Of a stretch of 64,000 nucleotides of DNA, positions 8,102-17,664 are shown in pieces (the stretch's first letter is position 1; every line of letters starts with the position of its first letter). Origin of the DNA: Trinickia sp. Y13 (lineage in GTDB: Bacteria > Pseudomonadota > Gammaproteobacteria > Burkholderiales > Burkholderiaceae); the NCBI RefSeq assembly GCF_029522115.1, contig NZ_JAKWFK010000004.1, positions 248,001-312,000 of the forward strand, given 5' to 3'. The notes beneath the pieces are model-generated. The model did no database searches. It was given only the letters and a program-made list of their open reading frames with translations, and was not told the origin of the DNA. A program made the position numbers and the translations under genes.

Positions 8102-9178
8102 ATGGATGCACGAGCGAAGGCGGGCGTTTCGATTCGATCCGCAGCAAAGCGTTATGGCGCGATGGTAGCGCTCGACGACGTATCGCTCGATGTCGCGCAG
8201 GGAGAATTCGTCTCCCTGCTCGGCCCTTCGGGCTCGGGCAAGACGACGCTGCTCGGCATCCTGGGCGGGTTCGTTCAGCCCAGCGCCGGCAGCGTTTGGG
8301 TGGGCGAGCGCGACATTACATTCGCGCCGCCGCATAAACGCAATATCGGCATGGTGTTTCAGAGCTACGCGCTCTTTCCTCATATGACAGTGGGCGAGAA
8401 CGTGGCGTTTCCGCTGCGCGCCCGCGGCGAACCGAAGGCGGGCCGGGCAGGCAAAGTGACCGAAGCGCTCGGGATGGTCGAGCTGCGCGGCTACGAACAT
8501 CGGCGCATCAGCGAGCTCTCGGGCGGCCAGCGCCAGCGTGTCGCGCTGGCGCGCGCCATCGTATTCGAACCGCAATTGATTCTCATGGACGAGCCGCTGT
8601 CGGCGCTCGACAAGCAATTGCGCGAAACGATGCAGATCGAGTTGCGCCGGCTGCATCGTCGGCTGGGCGCGACCATCGTCTACGTCACGCACGATCAGCG
8701 CGAAGCATTGACGATGAGCGATCGCGTCGCCGTGTTGAAAGACGGCAAGCTCGTGCAGGTCGATACCCCCGAACGGCTTTACGACCGGCCCTGCAACGCC
8801 TTCGTCGCCAGCTTCATCGGCGAGGCCACCCTGCTGCCGGTCGAGCGCGCCGGCGACGATGCGGTGCGACTCGGCGATGCCGTGCTGCGCACAGCCTACC
8901 CGCTCCCGCGCGCGGACAAGCTGCTGCTGGCCGTGCAAACCGAAAAACTCGTCATCGACGCGGACGACGCACCGCCCGATGCGAACCGCTTGAGCGCGCG
9001 CGTGACCGAGGTGCTGTATCAGGGCGAGAGCCTGCGCGTGTTCGCGGCGCTCGGCGACGGCACGATCCTCAGCTTGCGCCAGCCGGGCAATCACGCCTCC
9101 CGGCAACGCGTCCCGCCGCCGGGGACCCCGCTGCGCGTCGCGCTATCCCCGCGCGACACCATCGTCGTACCGGCGTAA
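8102..9178 (+). CDS. ABC transporter ATP-binding protein, spermidine/putrescine (PotA) type
   Basis: 358 residues from the ATG at 8102 (GGGAG at 8091). The ATPase domain shows Walker A GPSGSGKTT, the Q-loop in [20 protein letters not shown], the signature [10 protein letters not shown] and Walker B LILMDEPLSALD with the switch VTHDQREA. A C-terminal TOBE-like domain follows (residues about 265-358). This architecture belongs to importers of polyamines, opines, sulfate and iron. Together with the two permeases (11295-13012) and the solute-binding protein (16312-17358) it makes a complete importer. It is the first gene of the LysR-divergent operon. Confidence 0.92.
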   Translation: MDARAKAGVSIRSAAKRYGAMVALDDVSLDVAQGEFVSLLGPSGSGKTTLLGILGGFVQPSAGSVWVGERDITFAPPHKRNIGMVFQSYALFPHMTVGENVAFPLRARGEPKAGRAGKVTEALGMVELRGYEHRRISELSGGQRQRVALARAIVFEPQLILMDEPLSALDKQLRETMQIELRRLHRRLGATIVYVTHDQREALTMSDRVAVLKDGKLVQVDTPERLYDRPCNAFVASFIGEATLLPVERAGDDAVRLGDAVLRTAYPLPRADKLLLAVQTEKLVIDADDAPPDANRLSARVTEVLYQGESLRVFAALGDGTILSLRQPGNHASRQRVPPPGTPLRVALSPRDTIVVPA

Positions 9179-9250
9179 GCGCGTCGCACCGCCGCTTATC
9201 CATCCGTCTTTCTGGTTTCCGTCAACTGCAACGCAATCAAGGATGAACTC

Positions 9251-9961
9251 ATGAAGCTCACCGATTTCAAGGTGCTGACGTTCGACGTCGTCGGCACGCT
9301 CATCGACTTCGAACGGGGCGTGCTCGCTTCGGTGCGCCGCCTCGGCGGTCCGGCCGCGAACGACCTGACGGACGACCAAATCTTCGAGCCTTACATGCGC
9401 GGACGCGCGGCGTTTCCCGGGCGCTCGAGCCACGCGATGGCGCATGTCTATCTGTCGCTCGCCAAGGAACTGGGTCTACCCGACGATCCTCAGTCGGCCG
9501 CCGCGTTCCAGCGCGACGTGCTCGAATGGCCGGCGTTCCCCGATTCGGTCGAAGCGCTCAAGCGGCTGCGCAAGCATTTTCGCTTGGTGGCGATGACGAA
9601 CGCGGACCGTGTCGCCCTATCCGCGTATGCACATACGCTGGGCGATCCATTCGACGACACGGTGTGTTGCGACGAAACCGGCGTCGCCAAGCCCGACCCG
9701 CAGTTCTTTGCCTACAACCGCGGCCGTCAAGCGGCGTTCGGCTACAAGTTCGGCGAAATCCTGCATACCGCACAAAGCCAGTATCACGACATCGGCATCG
9801 CGACGGCGCTCGGCTATGCCACGTGCTGGATCGAACGCCGCCGCGGTCAGAACGGTTTCGGTGCGACCCCGGTACCGACGAAAGTGACGATGCCGACCTT
9901 CTGCTTCCCGACGCTCGCGGCCTTGGCCGATGCCGTCGAGGCAGAGCTCGCCCCGGCCTAG
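9251..9961 (+). CDS. HAD-superfamily hydrolase, haloacid dehalogenase type II-like
   Basis: 236 residues. HAD motif I is present with the nucleophile in FDVVGTLID (residue 12 region), motif II in AMTNADR, and the conserved lysine/acid pair in VAKPDPQFF with the later histidine/acid region HDIGIATALG. The family includes L-2-haloacid dehalogenases and related phosphatases; genes of this subtype also recur inside amine-oxidase/ABC loci where no haloacid is expected. It lies 72 bases after the ABC ATPase and 2 bases before the DAO-type oxidase, so it is part of the same operon. The real substrate is unknown. Confidence 0.85.
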   Translation: MKLTDFKVLTFDVVGTLIDFERGVLASVRRLGGPAANDLTDDQIFEPYMRGRAAFPGRSSHAMAHVYLSLAKELGLPDDPQSAAAFQRDVLEWPAFPDSVEALKRLRKHFRLVAMTNADRVALSAYAHTLGDPFDDTVCCDETGVAKPDPQFFAYNRGRQAAFGYKFGEILHTAQSQYHDIGIATALGYATCWIERRRGQNGFGATPVPTKVTMPTFCFPTLAALADAVEAELAPA

Positions 9962-9963
9962 CC

Positions 9964-11298
9964 ATGCTCGCGCCACTCGTGTCCACTTCGCCGCAGCCCG
10001 ATTCGCTGTGGCGCCACCTCGCCGCACGCGCTGGCACGCTCGATTTGCCGGTAGGCGCGGGGCCGCTCACGCGCGACGTGCAGACCGACGTAGCCATCGT
10101 CGGCGCTGGCTATTCTGGGCTTGCGGCCGCGTATGCGCTCAGCAAGCGCGGCGTGCCGTGCGTGGTGCTGGACGCCAACCCGGTCGGATGGGGAGCGAGC
10201 GGGCGCAACGGCGGCGTCGTGTCGTCGAAGTTCCGCGTCTCGTTCCCGGCCATCGCGGCGCGCTACGGCTTGGATGTCGCCAAGCGCATGCACCGGCTCG
10301 CACACGATGGCGTGCGCGTCGTGCAATCGCTCGTCGATGAATTCGCCATCTCAGGCGCCGAGTTTCAGCGTACGGGGAGCCTGCGCTGCGCACACTCCGA
10401 GCGCGCGCTCGCTACGTGCGTCGCGGAAGCGGACTGGGTGCGCGCATCATTGGGCGACCGGTCGATGAAGGCGCTTTCGCGCGCGCAGACGCAGCACGAG
10501 ACGGGATCGACGGGCTTCGTCGGAGGCGTGCTCAGCGAAGACGCGGGCACGATCCTGCCGCTGGAATATGTGCTGGGAATCGCGCGCGGCCTTGCGGCAC
10601 GCGGCGTGCCGATCCACGAATCGACGCGCGTCGAGGCCATCGAGCCGGCGCGCGGCGGGCCAGGTGTCGTGCTCCGCACAGCGGCGGCAACGGTGCGCGC
10701 ACGACAGTTGATCGTCGCGACCAACGCATATTCAGGCCTCAATCCGGCGACAGCTGCGTATCAACGCGAGCTCGTCCCGTTTCGCAGCGCGATGATCGCG
10801 ACCGAGCGCCTTCCCGCGGATGTCGATGCAAAGCTGATGACGATGCAGCGCAGCTATACCGAAACGCGCCGGATGATGAAGTGGTTTCGCCGCGCCGACG
10901 GCCGCATGCTGTTCGGCGGCCGCGATGCCTTCGGCAAGGAAGGACAAGACACCGGCTTCGAGGCGCTGCGCCGCGCGATGATCGCGCTCTTTCCCGAGCT
11001 TGCCGACGTGCGCGTCGCATTCCGCTGGTCCGGCTACGTCGCAATGACGTTCAATGCGCTGCCGCACGTCGGCCGCAGCGACGATGCAACCGTGTTCTGC
11101 GTCGGCTATAACGGCGCGGGAGTCGCCATGGCGAGCCTCGTCGGCCAACATGCGGCCGCGCTCGCCCTGGGCGAGAGGCCCGATCTCGCGCTGCTGGCGC
11201 AGGACGGCTTGCGGCCGGTCCCATTTCATTCGTTGCGCGCGCCGGGCGTCAGGCTCGTTGCCGCGTGGTACCAGTTGCTAGATGCCGTGGGGGTATGA
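9964..11298 (+). CDS. FAD-dependent amine/amino-acid oxidoreductase (DAO family, PuuB-like)
   Basis: 444 residues. The FAD-binding Rossmann motif is DVAIVGAGYSGLAAAYAL (residues about 39-56), followed by the family feature GWGASGRNGG. The C-terminal flavin-contact region reads VFCVGYNGAGVAMASLVG. The best-known relatives are gamma-glutamylputrescine oxidase and other secondary-amine oxidases. The start at 9964 follows the HAD stop by two bases; a much longer open frame upstream is only a shadow of the HAD gene. The next gene overlaps its stop in an ATGA arrangement. With the aldehyde dehydrogenase downstream it suggests oxidation of an imported amine to an aldehyde and then an acid. Confidence 0.88.
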   Translation: MLAPLVSTSPQPDSLWRHLAARAGTLDLPVGAGPLTRDVQTDVAIVGAGYSGLAAAYALSKRGVPCVVLDANPVGWGASGRNGGVVSSKFRVSFPAIAARYGLDVAKRMHRLAHDGVRVVQSLVDEFAISGAEFQRTGSLRCAHSERALATCVAEADWVRASLGDRSMKALSRAQTQHETGSTGFVGGVLSEDAGTILPLEYVLGIARGLAARGVPIHESTRVEAIEPARGGPGVVLRTAAATVRARQLIVATNAYSGLNPATAAYQRELVPFRSAMIATERLPADVDAKLMTMQRSYTETRRMMKWFRRADGRMLFGGRDAFGKEGQDTGFEALRRAMIALFPELADVRVAFRWSGYVAMTFNALPHVGRSDDATVFCVGYNGAGVAMASLVGQHAAALALGERPDLALLAQDGLRPVPFHSLRAPGVRLVAAWYQLLDAVGV

Positions 11299-12212
11299 TG
11301 ACGACTGCCAGGGGAATCGCTTCGGAGCGCGAACTGATGCGATCGTCCGATACCGATCACGATGCCGCGCTGCGCTACCGGCGGCGCGAGGATCGCGCGA
11401 TGCTGCTTCTGATGACGCCCGCCTTGGCCGTCGTCCTCGTCTTGCTGGTGGTGCCCCTCGCCTGGTTGTCATGGCAGTCCATCCGTCAAGACGGCGGCTT
11501 CACGCTCGCGAACTACCGGCGCATTTTCAGCGGCACCTACCTCGATACGTTTTTGCTCACGTTCAAGCTGAGCGTGATCGTGACGGTCGTGACGCTGCTG
11601 CTCGGCTACCCCGTGGCCTATCTGGCCGCATCGGTGCGCCCCAAGCTGGCGGCGTTGATTCTCGGCATGGTCATCTTGCCGTTCTGGACGAGCGTGCTCG
11701 TGCGCACCTACGCTTGGCTCGTGCTGCTGCAACGCACGGGCATCATTAGCAAGGCGCTGCTCGCCTCGGGCCTCGTCGATCATCCCGTGCAGCTCGCCTA
11801 TAACCAATTCGGCACGATCATCGCCATGGTGCACATCTTGTTGCCGTTCATGGTGCTACCGCTCTATTCGGCCATGCAGAAGATTCCCGCCGCACTGTCA
11901 CAGGCGGCGGCGGGCCTTGGCGCTTCGCCCGTCCATGCGTTCCTGCGTGTGTTCCTGCCGCTGTCGATGGGCGGCGTCGTCGCGGGCGTGACGCTCGTAT
12001 TCGTGCTGTGCCTCGGCTTTTACATCACGCCCGAGCTGATGGGCGGCGGCAAGTCGATCATGGTGTCGATGGTCGTGAGCCGCAACGTCGAAATCTACAA
12101 CAGCTGGGGAGCAGCAAGCTCGGTGAGCGTCATCCTGCTCCTGTGCGTGTTTGCAATCTTCTATGCCGCGAGCCGCGTCATCCCGCTCGACAAAACCTTG
12201 GGGGCAAAATGA
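11295..12212 (+). CDS. ABC transporter permease, PotB type
   Basis: 305 residues from the ATG at 11295, which overlaps the oxidase stop codon (ATGA). Six hydrophobic segments are visible after a polar N-terminus of about 35 residues. The binding-protein-dependent transport EAA-like loop lies in IPAALSQAAAGLGASPVHAF. Segments such as ILPFWTSVLVRTYAW are typical of PotB/PotH permeases. It pairs with the next gene, which it overlaps by 4 bases. GGGGG just before the start can serve as the ribosome binding site. Confidence 0.92.
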   Translation: MMTTARGIASERELMRSSDTDHDAALRYRRREDRAMLLLMTPALAVVLVLLVVPLAWLSWQSIRQDGGFTLANYRRIFSGTYLDTFLLTFKLSVIVTVVTLLLGYPVAYLAASVRPKLAALILGMVILPFWTSVLVRTYAWLVLLQRTGIISKALLASGLVDHPVQLAYNQFGTIIAMVHILLPFMVLPLYSAMQKIPAALSQAAAGLGASPVHAFLRVFLPLSMGGVVAGVTLVFVLCLGFYITPELMGGGKSIMVSMVVSRNVEIYNSWGAASSVSVILLLCVFAIFYAASRVIPLDKTLGAK

Positions 12213-13012
12213 GACCCATTCCGATCGCGCGCGGCCTGCTGATCGCATCGGTGGTGCTGATCCTCGCGTTCCTGATGATTCCGGTCGTGATCGTCGTGCC
12301 GCTGTCGTTCTCCGATACGCGCTTCATGACGTTCCCGCCGCCGGCCCTGTCGCTTCGCTGGTACACGGCGTTCTTCGGCAGTCCCGATTGGCTGGCCGCC
12401 GCGCGCACGACGCTCACGGCATCGTTCTTCGCCACGGCGATCGCCACCCCTGTGGGCGTGGCGGCCGCATACGCGATCGAGCACGGCACACACGCCTGGA
12501 TTCGCCGCCTGAGGACCTTGCTGATGTTGCCGCTGATGGTGCCTATCATCATCGTCGCGGTCGGCGTATTCTTCGTCTATTCGAAATTGGACTATGTGAA
12601 CACGCTCGGCGGTCTGATCCTCGCCGATGCCATGCTCGGCCTGCCCTATGTGGTGATCTCGGTCGGAGCGGACTTGCGCTCCTTCGATCACGCACAGGAG
12701 ATGGCGGCGCGCAGCCTCGGGATGAATCGGCTGCGCAGCTTCCTAGCCGTGACGCTGCCGCAAATACGCTCGAGCGTGATCTCGGGGGCGGTGTTCGTAT
12801 TCATCCAAGCGCTCGACGAAACCGTCGTCGCACTGTTCGTATCGGGCGGGCCGAATCAAACGTTGACGCGCCGCATGTTCGTCACCTTGCGCGACGAGAT
12901 CGATCCGACGATCGCCGCGATCAGCACGATGCTCACGGCGCTTACGCTGGCTTTGGTGCTGATCGTCGTCATCAGCCGCCGCGGCGGAGCCGCGCAAGCA
13001 GCACGCGCCTGA
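12209..13012 (+). CDS. ABC transporter permease, PotC type
   Basis: 267 residues. The ATG at 12209 overlaps the stop of the previous permease (ATGA), and GGGGGC precedes it. Six membrane segments are visible, and the EAA loop reads DHAQEMAARSLGMNRLRSF. It is homologous to PotC/PotI. It forms the heterodimeric channel of the polyamine-type importer with the gene before it. An in-frame extension upstream of 12209 is ignored because it lies entirely inside the previous gene. Confidence 0.92.
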   Translation: MRPIPIARGLLIASVVLILAFLMIPVVIVVPLSFSDTRFMTFPPPALSLRWYTAFFGSPDWLAAARTTLTASFFATAIATPVGVAAAYAIEHGTHAWIRRLRTLLMLPLMVPIIIVAVGVFFVYSKLDYVNTLGGLILADAMLGLPYVVISVGADLRSFDHAQEMAARSLGMNRLRSFLAVTLPQIRSSVISGAVFVFIQALDETVVALFVSGGPNQTLTRRMFVTLRDEIDPTIAAISTMLTALTLALVLIVVISRRGGAAQAARA

Positions 13013-13085
13013 GCGGCTCCGATGCGCCGAATGTTCCCAATGTTTCCGCAGTGCCGACTTCCCTGACATGCGAACCGGATTCCCC

Positions 13086-14513
13086 ATGACCAATGCTCTG
13101 AAGTTCTACATCGACGGCGCGTGGGTTGCGCCTGCCGGCGACGCGCGGCTTGCCGTGATCGATCCGTGCACCGAAGCGCCCTTCGCAGAGATTGCGCTGG
13201 GCGATGCGCGCGACGTGGACCGCGCCGTCGCCGCGGCCCGGCGAGCCTTCGAAACGTTCTCGTTGACGGATCCCGCCGAACGCATCGCGCTGGTTAGGCG
13301 GATTCTCGATGCCTATCTCGCGCGCTACGACGACATCGCCGAAGCCATCTCCCGCGAGATCGGTGCGCCGCGCCCCTTCGCGCACGAATGGCAGGCGGGG
13401 CTCGGGCGCCGCCATTTGGAAGAGCTGCTGCGCACGTGCGAAACGTTCGCATGGCAGCGCAACAAGGGCACGTCGCTCGTGCGCCACGAACCCGTCGGCG
13501 TCGTGGCGCTGATCACGCCGTGGAACTGGCCGATGAATCAAATCGTTTGCAAGGTCGCCCCTGCCCTCGCGGCCGGCTGCACGATGGTGCTCAAGCCAAG
13601 CGAGGTATCGCCGCTGAACGCGGTGATCTTCGCGGAAGTGCTCGATGCGGCAGGCGCGCCGCCCGGCGTGTTCAACCTCGTGCAGGGCGATGGTCCGACG
13701 GTTGGCGCAGCGTTGTGCTCGCATCCCGGCATCGACATGGTGTCGTTCACCGGCTCAACGCGCGCAGGCGTGCAGATTGCGACGATGGCCGCGCCGAGCG
13801 TCAAGCGCGTGCATCAGGAACTCGGCGGCAAATCGGCAAATCTGCTGCTCGACGATGTCGATTTTGGCCTGGCCGTGACCAAAGGCGTGAACAGCTGCTT
13901 CAGCAACAGCGGGCAATCGTGCAACGCGCCAACCCGCATGCTCGTGCCGGCCTCGCGCCGCGAGGAGGCGATCGAAATCGCACGACGCGCGGCGGCCGCG
14001 CATCGGGTCGGGCCTGCCGATGCCGCCGGCACGACGATGGGTCCCGTCGTCAGTCAGGTGCAATTCGAGCGTGTCCAGCGGCTGATCGCGATGGGAATCG
14101 AAGAAGGGGCCACGCTCGTCGCGGGGGGCCTCGGCCGCCCTGAAGGGCTCGAGCGCGGTTATTACGTGCGGCCCACCGTGTTCGCCGACGTACGGCCCGA
14201 GATGACGATCGCGCGAGAAGAGATTTTCGGGCCGGTGCTCGCGATCCTGCCGTATCGCGACGAAGAGGACGCCATCGCGATTGCAAACGATAGTCCGTAT
14301 GGACTCGCCGCTTACGTGCAATCGAGCGACTTGGAGCGTGCGCGTCGCGTCGCCTTCCGTCTGCGCGCAGGCAGCGTCTATTTGAATTACCCTGCGTGGG
14401 ACCCGGGTTCGCCGTTCGGCGGCTACAAGCAGTCGGGCAATGGCCGCGAGTATGGCGAGTGGGGCCTCGAAGCGTTTCTCGAAGTGAAGGGGATCGTCGG
14501 GTACGGGCACTGA
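13086..14513 (+). CDS. NAD(P)-dependent aldehyde dehydrogenase
   Basis: 475 residues. The catalytic glutamate is in HQELGGKSANLL (E245) and the nucleophilic cysteine in NSGQSCNAPTRM (C279). The NAD-binding region shows TPWNWPMNQIVCKVAPALAA and FTGSTRAG. The C-terminal SPFGGYKQSGNGREYG is a family signature. It is the last gene of the LysR-divergent operon and probably oxidises the aldehyde released by the DAO-type oxidase. It ends 9 bases before the end of the convergent GMC gene. Confidence 0.93.
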   Translation: MTNALKFYIDGAWVAPAGDARLAVIDPCTEAPFAEIALGDARDVDRAVAAARRAFETFSLTDPAERIALVRRILDAYLARYDDIAEAISREIGAPRPFAHEWQAGLGRRHLEELLRTCETFAWQRNKGTSLVRHEPVGVVALITPWNWPMNQIVCKVAPALAAGCTMVLKPSEVSPLNAVIFAEVLDAAGAPPGVFNLVQGDGPTVGAALCSHPGIDMVSFTGSTRAGVQIATMAAPSVKRVHQELGGKSANLLLDDVDFGLAVTKGVNSCFSNSGQSCNAPTRMLVPASRREEAIEIARRAAAAHRVGPADAAGTTMGPVVSQVQFERVQRLIAMGIEEGATLVAGGLGRPEGLERGYYVRPTVFADVRPEMTIAREEIFGPVLAILPYRDEEDAIAIANDSPYGLAAYVQSSDLERARRVAFRLRAGSVYLNYPAWDPGSPFGGYKQSGNGREYGEWGLEAFLEVKGIVGYGH

Positions 14514-14522
14514 GCGAGAACC

Positions 14523-16280
14523 CTACGCCGTGGGCTGCGGCTCATCGCCGTCAGGCAAGCCGTGATGTGGGGCCGAACGGCCCCGCAGCCTATCTGCAAT
14601 CCGCTCGGCGAGCATGATGGTCGGCACGTTCGTGTTCGCACAGGGAATCGATGGCATCAACGACGCATCGCATACATACAACCCGCCCACTCCGTGCACG
14701 GAGCCGTCAGCACCCGTCACAGCGAGCGAATCGTGCGCCGCGCCCATTCGACACGTACCGGACGGATGCCACGTTCCGCCAACGTACTGCCTGACGAACT
14801 GCGTCAACGCATCATCGTCGGCCAACAGCGCGTCGAGCCCGATCCCTTGCGTCACGACTCGCTCGATCAGCCGCGCGCGCATCGGACCGGCGACATCGAG
14901 CAGTGCGCTGAGCGCGCCGCGCTGCATCGCATTCCATGTCCCCGGCCGCGCAATCGACGCGACGCGCGGCGAGTAGCTAGTCACGAAACGCGGACCAAGA
15001 CGCGCCGCCAGTTGCGAGTCCGCAAGCGTTGCCGCACCGAAGCGCACGGCGCCCTTGAGCCGTTCGAGATCGCGTGCATCCGACAACATCGCGAATTCGA
15101 CTTTCGGTTCATCTTCGGTTCGCGACGAGACGAGCGTCACGCGGCCGCGCGAATACGACTTGTTGACCCAGAAGAACATCGAGCCGAGCCGGTAGCCCAC
15201 CGAATGCCAACCGGAGCGTGACAGGATCGCGCCGTGCATATCGCCCGCGGGCGTATCGGGCAAGCCCGACGAGTAGCGAACGATAGCTTGCTCGTGATGC
15301 TCGTCGATGAAAGGCGTGCGCGCCTCGCGCGGCAGGAACGCCGACACGGCGATCGACGGATGCTCCATTAAATTGCGGCCCACCCCTTCGCTCGCCGCCA
15401 CGATGCGAATGCCGAGCGAGGCGAGCTGTCGGGCGGGACCGATACCGCTGCGCATCAGCAATGCCGGGCTGTGGATGGCGCCGGCACAGATGATGACGCG
15501 ACGCGCGCTCAGTGTCGCGCATGCACTGTCAGCTAAGCGCACATCGGCGCCGATAGCTCGACGCCCATCGAACCGAACGCGTTCGACGAGGGCATCGGTG
15601 CGCACCGTCAAGTTCGACCGCGCGCGAGCCGCTTCATCGAGATAGCAGATCGATGTGGGAATCCGTTGACCCGATTCGCTCACGGCAATTACGCCGACGA
15701 ACGCGCCGTCCTCCCATGGCCCATTCTGATCGCTGCGCAACGGAAAGCCGCTCCGCTCGAGCGCGCCGATGACACCGCGCACGAACGGCGAGAGCCGAGC
15801 GGGGCTCGCGCGCTGCACGCGCAGTGGGCCGGTCGAGCCGTGCAGCGGGCCGGTGACGTCGCAGTCGGTTTCCAACCGAAGGAAATACGGCAAGCAGTTC
15901 GCCCAATTCCAACCGGATGCGCCGAGCGTTTCCCATTCGTCGTAGTCGGCGGGCGCGCCGCGATTGGCCATGAGCGCATTGATCGCAGAGCCACCGCCGA
16001 GCAACCGTGCTTGCTCATAGCGGCGTTCAGCGGCGGGCTCGCTCATGCGTGCGCGCAGATGCCGCCAGATATTGCGCGTGTCGAGATAGGCGCGGCCCGG
16101 ATAGCGGCTGCGAATATCGTCGGGCATCGACGTGGGTGTGAGATCGCGGCCCGCTTCGACGAGGCATACGGTTTGGGCGGCGTCCTCGCTGAGCCGCGCG
16201 GCAAGCACGCAGCCGGCCGAGCCGCCGCCGAGTATCAAGTAGTCGTACACCGTCGAGGGGCCGCAGAAAGCGCGATGCAC
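14523..16280 (-). CDS. GMC-family FAD oxidoreductase (choline dehydrogenase-like)
   Basis: 585 residues. The N-terminal FAD site is DYLILGGGSAGCVLAARLS and the GMC signature is RLLGGGSAINALMANRG. The C-terminal active-site histidine is in GGTWHPSGTCRMG, and the final FAD-binding segment reads CDASLMPSIPCANTN. These enzymes oxidise alcohols to aldehydes with FAD. It lies 31 bases after the solute-binding protein gene in the same direction, so the two form a small operon. The first ten residues are not family-like, and a GTG at residue 12 is an alternative start. Confidence 0.92.
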   Translation of the reverse strand: MHRAFCGPSTVYDYLILGGGSAGCVLAARLSEDAAQTVCLVEAGRDLTPTSMPDDIRSRYPGRAYLDTRNIWRHLRARMSEPAAERRYEQARLLGGGSAINALMANRGAPADYDEWETLGASGWNWANCLPYFLRLETDCDVTGPLHGSTGPLRVQRASPARLSPFVRGVIGALERSGFPLRSDQNGPWEDGAFVGVIAVSESGQRIPTSICYLDEAARARSNLTVRTDALVERVRFDGRRAIGADVRLADSACATLSARRVIICAGAIHSPALLMRSGIGPARQLASLGIRIVAASEGVGRNLMEHPSIAVSAFLPREARTPFIDEHHEQAIVRYSSGLPDTPAGDMHGAILSRSGWHSVGYRLGSMFFWVNKSYSRGRVTLVSSRTEDEPKVEFAMLSDARDLERLKGAVRFGAATLADSQLAARLGPRFVTSYSPRVASIARPGTWNAMQRGALSALLDVAGPMRARLIERVVTQGIGLDALLADDDALTQFVRQYVGGTWHPSGTCRMGAAHDSLAVTGADGSVHGVGGLYVCDASLMPSIPCANTNVPTIMLAERIADRLRGRSAPHHGLPDGDEPQPTA

Positions 16281-16311
16281 AAGCGATAGCGATAGAAGCG
16301 GCTTTGGCTGG

Positions 16312-17358
16312 CTACTGCTGCATGAACTTGAGCCAACGCGCCTTCGCCTGAATGCCCGCGTCGGAGGCCCACCACTCCTCCGACATCAAGGCTTGCTTGC
16401 TCGCATTCTCCGGCGAACTCGGCAACTCGCTTGCGCGCTTTGCGGAAATCTTGCCCGTCTTGTAGGCAGCGGGATTGCCGGGCCCATAGTCGATATAAGT
16501 AGGCAAATTCGCCTGCAACTCCGGCGAAACGGCGGTGTCGACGAAGCGCATCGCGTTGGCCAGATTCGGCGCGTTCTTGAGCACGCACAACTGCGTGTTC
16601 TGCAAGATGCCGTCGTTGTAGGTGAAGGCGATATCGGGATTGCCTTTCGCGACCGTGCTCGCGCGGCCGTTCCAAATCATTTCCATATCGACCTCGCCGT
16701 CGTGCAGCAACTGCGCGGATTGGCCGCCGGAGGTCCACCAGACTGCGATATCGGGCTTGATCTGGGCGAGCTTCTTGAATGCGCGATCGACGTCTAGCGG
16801 ATAGAGCTTGTCGCGCGGCACGCCGTCCGCGAGCAGCGCGGCCTCGAGCACTGTTTGCGGATCGTTGCGCAAGGCTCGCGTGCCCGGGAAGCCCTTGACG
16901 TTCCAGAAATCCGCCCAGCTTTGCGGCACCTTCTTCACCGTCTTTTTGTTGTAGCCGATCACCGTCGAATAGAACTCGTAAGCGACCGAATACGGCGTGC
17001 GGTATTTTTCCGGCACCGACGCCGCATTGGGCATCTTGGAAAAATCGAGCTTTTCCAGGAGGCCCTCGCGGCCGCCGCGCAGACAGTTCGACATGGGCGT
17101 ATCGACGACGTCCCAGATCGGCTTGCCCGTCGCGCCCTGGGCCTTGATTTGCGGCCAGGCGTCGGGAATGCTGTCCTGCTTGATGGTGATGCCGAGTTGC
17201 TTCGCGGCCGGATCGAGGATCGCCTTCGTCTGCGCCTCTTGGTAGGCGCCCCCTTGCGATACGAACGTTATCTGTCCGGCGGCGAACGCGGGCGCGGCGC
17301 ACGCACACCCGAGCGAGAGTGTTATGGCAACCGGGCACAAGCTATTCAGTTTGATCAC
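16312..17358 (-). CDS. Periplasmic solute-binding protein, spermidine/putrescine-like (PotD/opine type)
   Basis: 348 residues with a Sec signal peptide (about residues 1-27, ending AAPAFAAG). The mature protein starts QITFVSQGGAYQEAQTKA, typical of type-II binding proteins of the polyamine/opine class. Other family features are DVVDTPMSN, SWADFWNVKGFPG, DVDRAFKKLAQIKPDI and WWTSGGQ. It delivers substrate to the permeases at 11295-13012, although it is encoded separately and on the opposite strand. That split arrangement implies common control of two promoters. Confidence 0.92.
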   Translation of the reverse strand: MIKLNSLCPVAITLSLGCACAAPAFAAGQITFVSQGGAYQEAQTKAILDPAAKQLGITIKQDSIPDAWPQIKAQGATGKPIWDVVDTPMSNCLRGGREGLLEKLDFSKMPNAASVPEKYRTPYSVAYEFYSTVIGYNKKTVKKVPQSWADFWNVKGFPGTRALRNDPQTVLEAALLADGVPRDKLYPLDVDRAFKKLAQIKPDIAVWWTSGGQSAQLLHDGEVDMEMIWNGRASTVAKGNPDIAFTYNDGILQNTQLCVLKNAPNLANAMRFVDTAVSPELQANLPTYIDYGPGNPAAYKTGKISAKRASELPSSPENASKQALMSEEWWASDAGIQAKARWLKFMQQ

Positions 17359-17664
17359 GGCCTTTCCTCGACGCGGTTAAAAGAAAACATCGCCCGGAAG
17401 GGCCGACCGACCGATCGGCGCAGCCGCCCGCGCGTACCCCGGGGCATCCGGTTGCTTCGAATATAGTGAGCCAATTTTTCGGCTACAACGTCGAAATTGT
17501 TGGAGCGGCTATGACTTGATGTAATGTCTCGCCGTTTGCGACGGCGGCCTCGGACCGGCGAGCCAATGCGCGAGCCGGTCGAGGCTTGGACGATTGTCGC
17601 CGTCGGGTCCTCCGACCGTGCAGAGGCCTTATGTGCGGTTGCTCACACTTTGTTTCACTTTGTT
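17359..17664. other. Intergenic region upstream of the solute-binding protein gene
   Basis: No gene is visible. It should hold the promoter of the minus-strand solute-binding protein gene. An imperfect inverted repeat, CCAATTTTTCG (17471-17481) and CGAAATTGTTGG (17492-17503), surrounds a central CTACAACGT-like segment. It includes the 9-mer CCAACAATT (minus strand) that also occurs in the LysR-ABC intergenic region. Two tandem copies of CACTTTGTTT lie at 17646-17665. Confidence 0.4.

Noticed and set aside
8072-9106. Long minus-strand open frame opposite the ABC ATPase gene
   Set aside because: It is the antisense shadow of a gene with unambiguous ABC motifs; His/Arg/Gln-rich translation without motifs.
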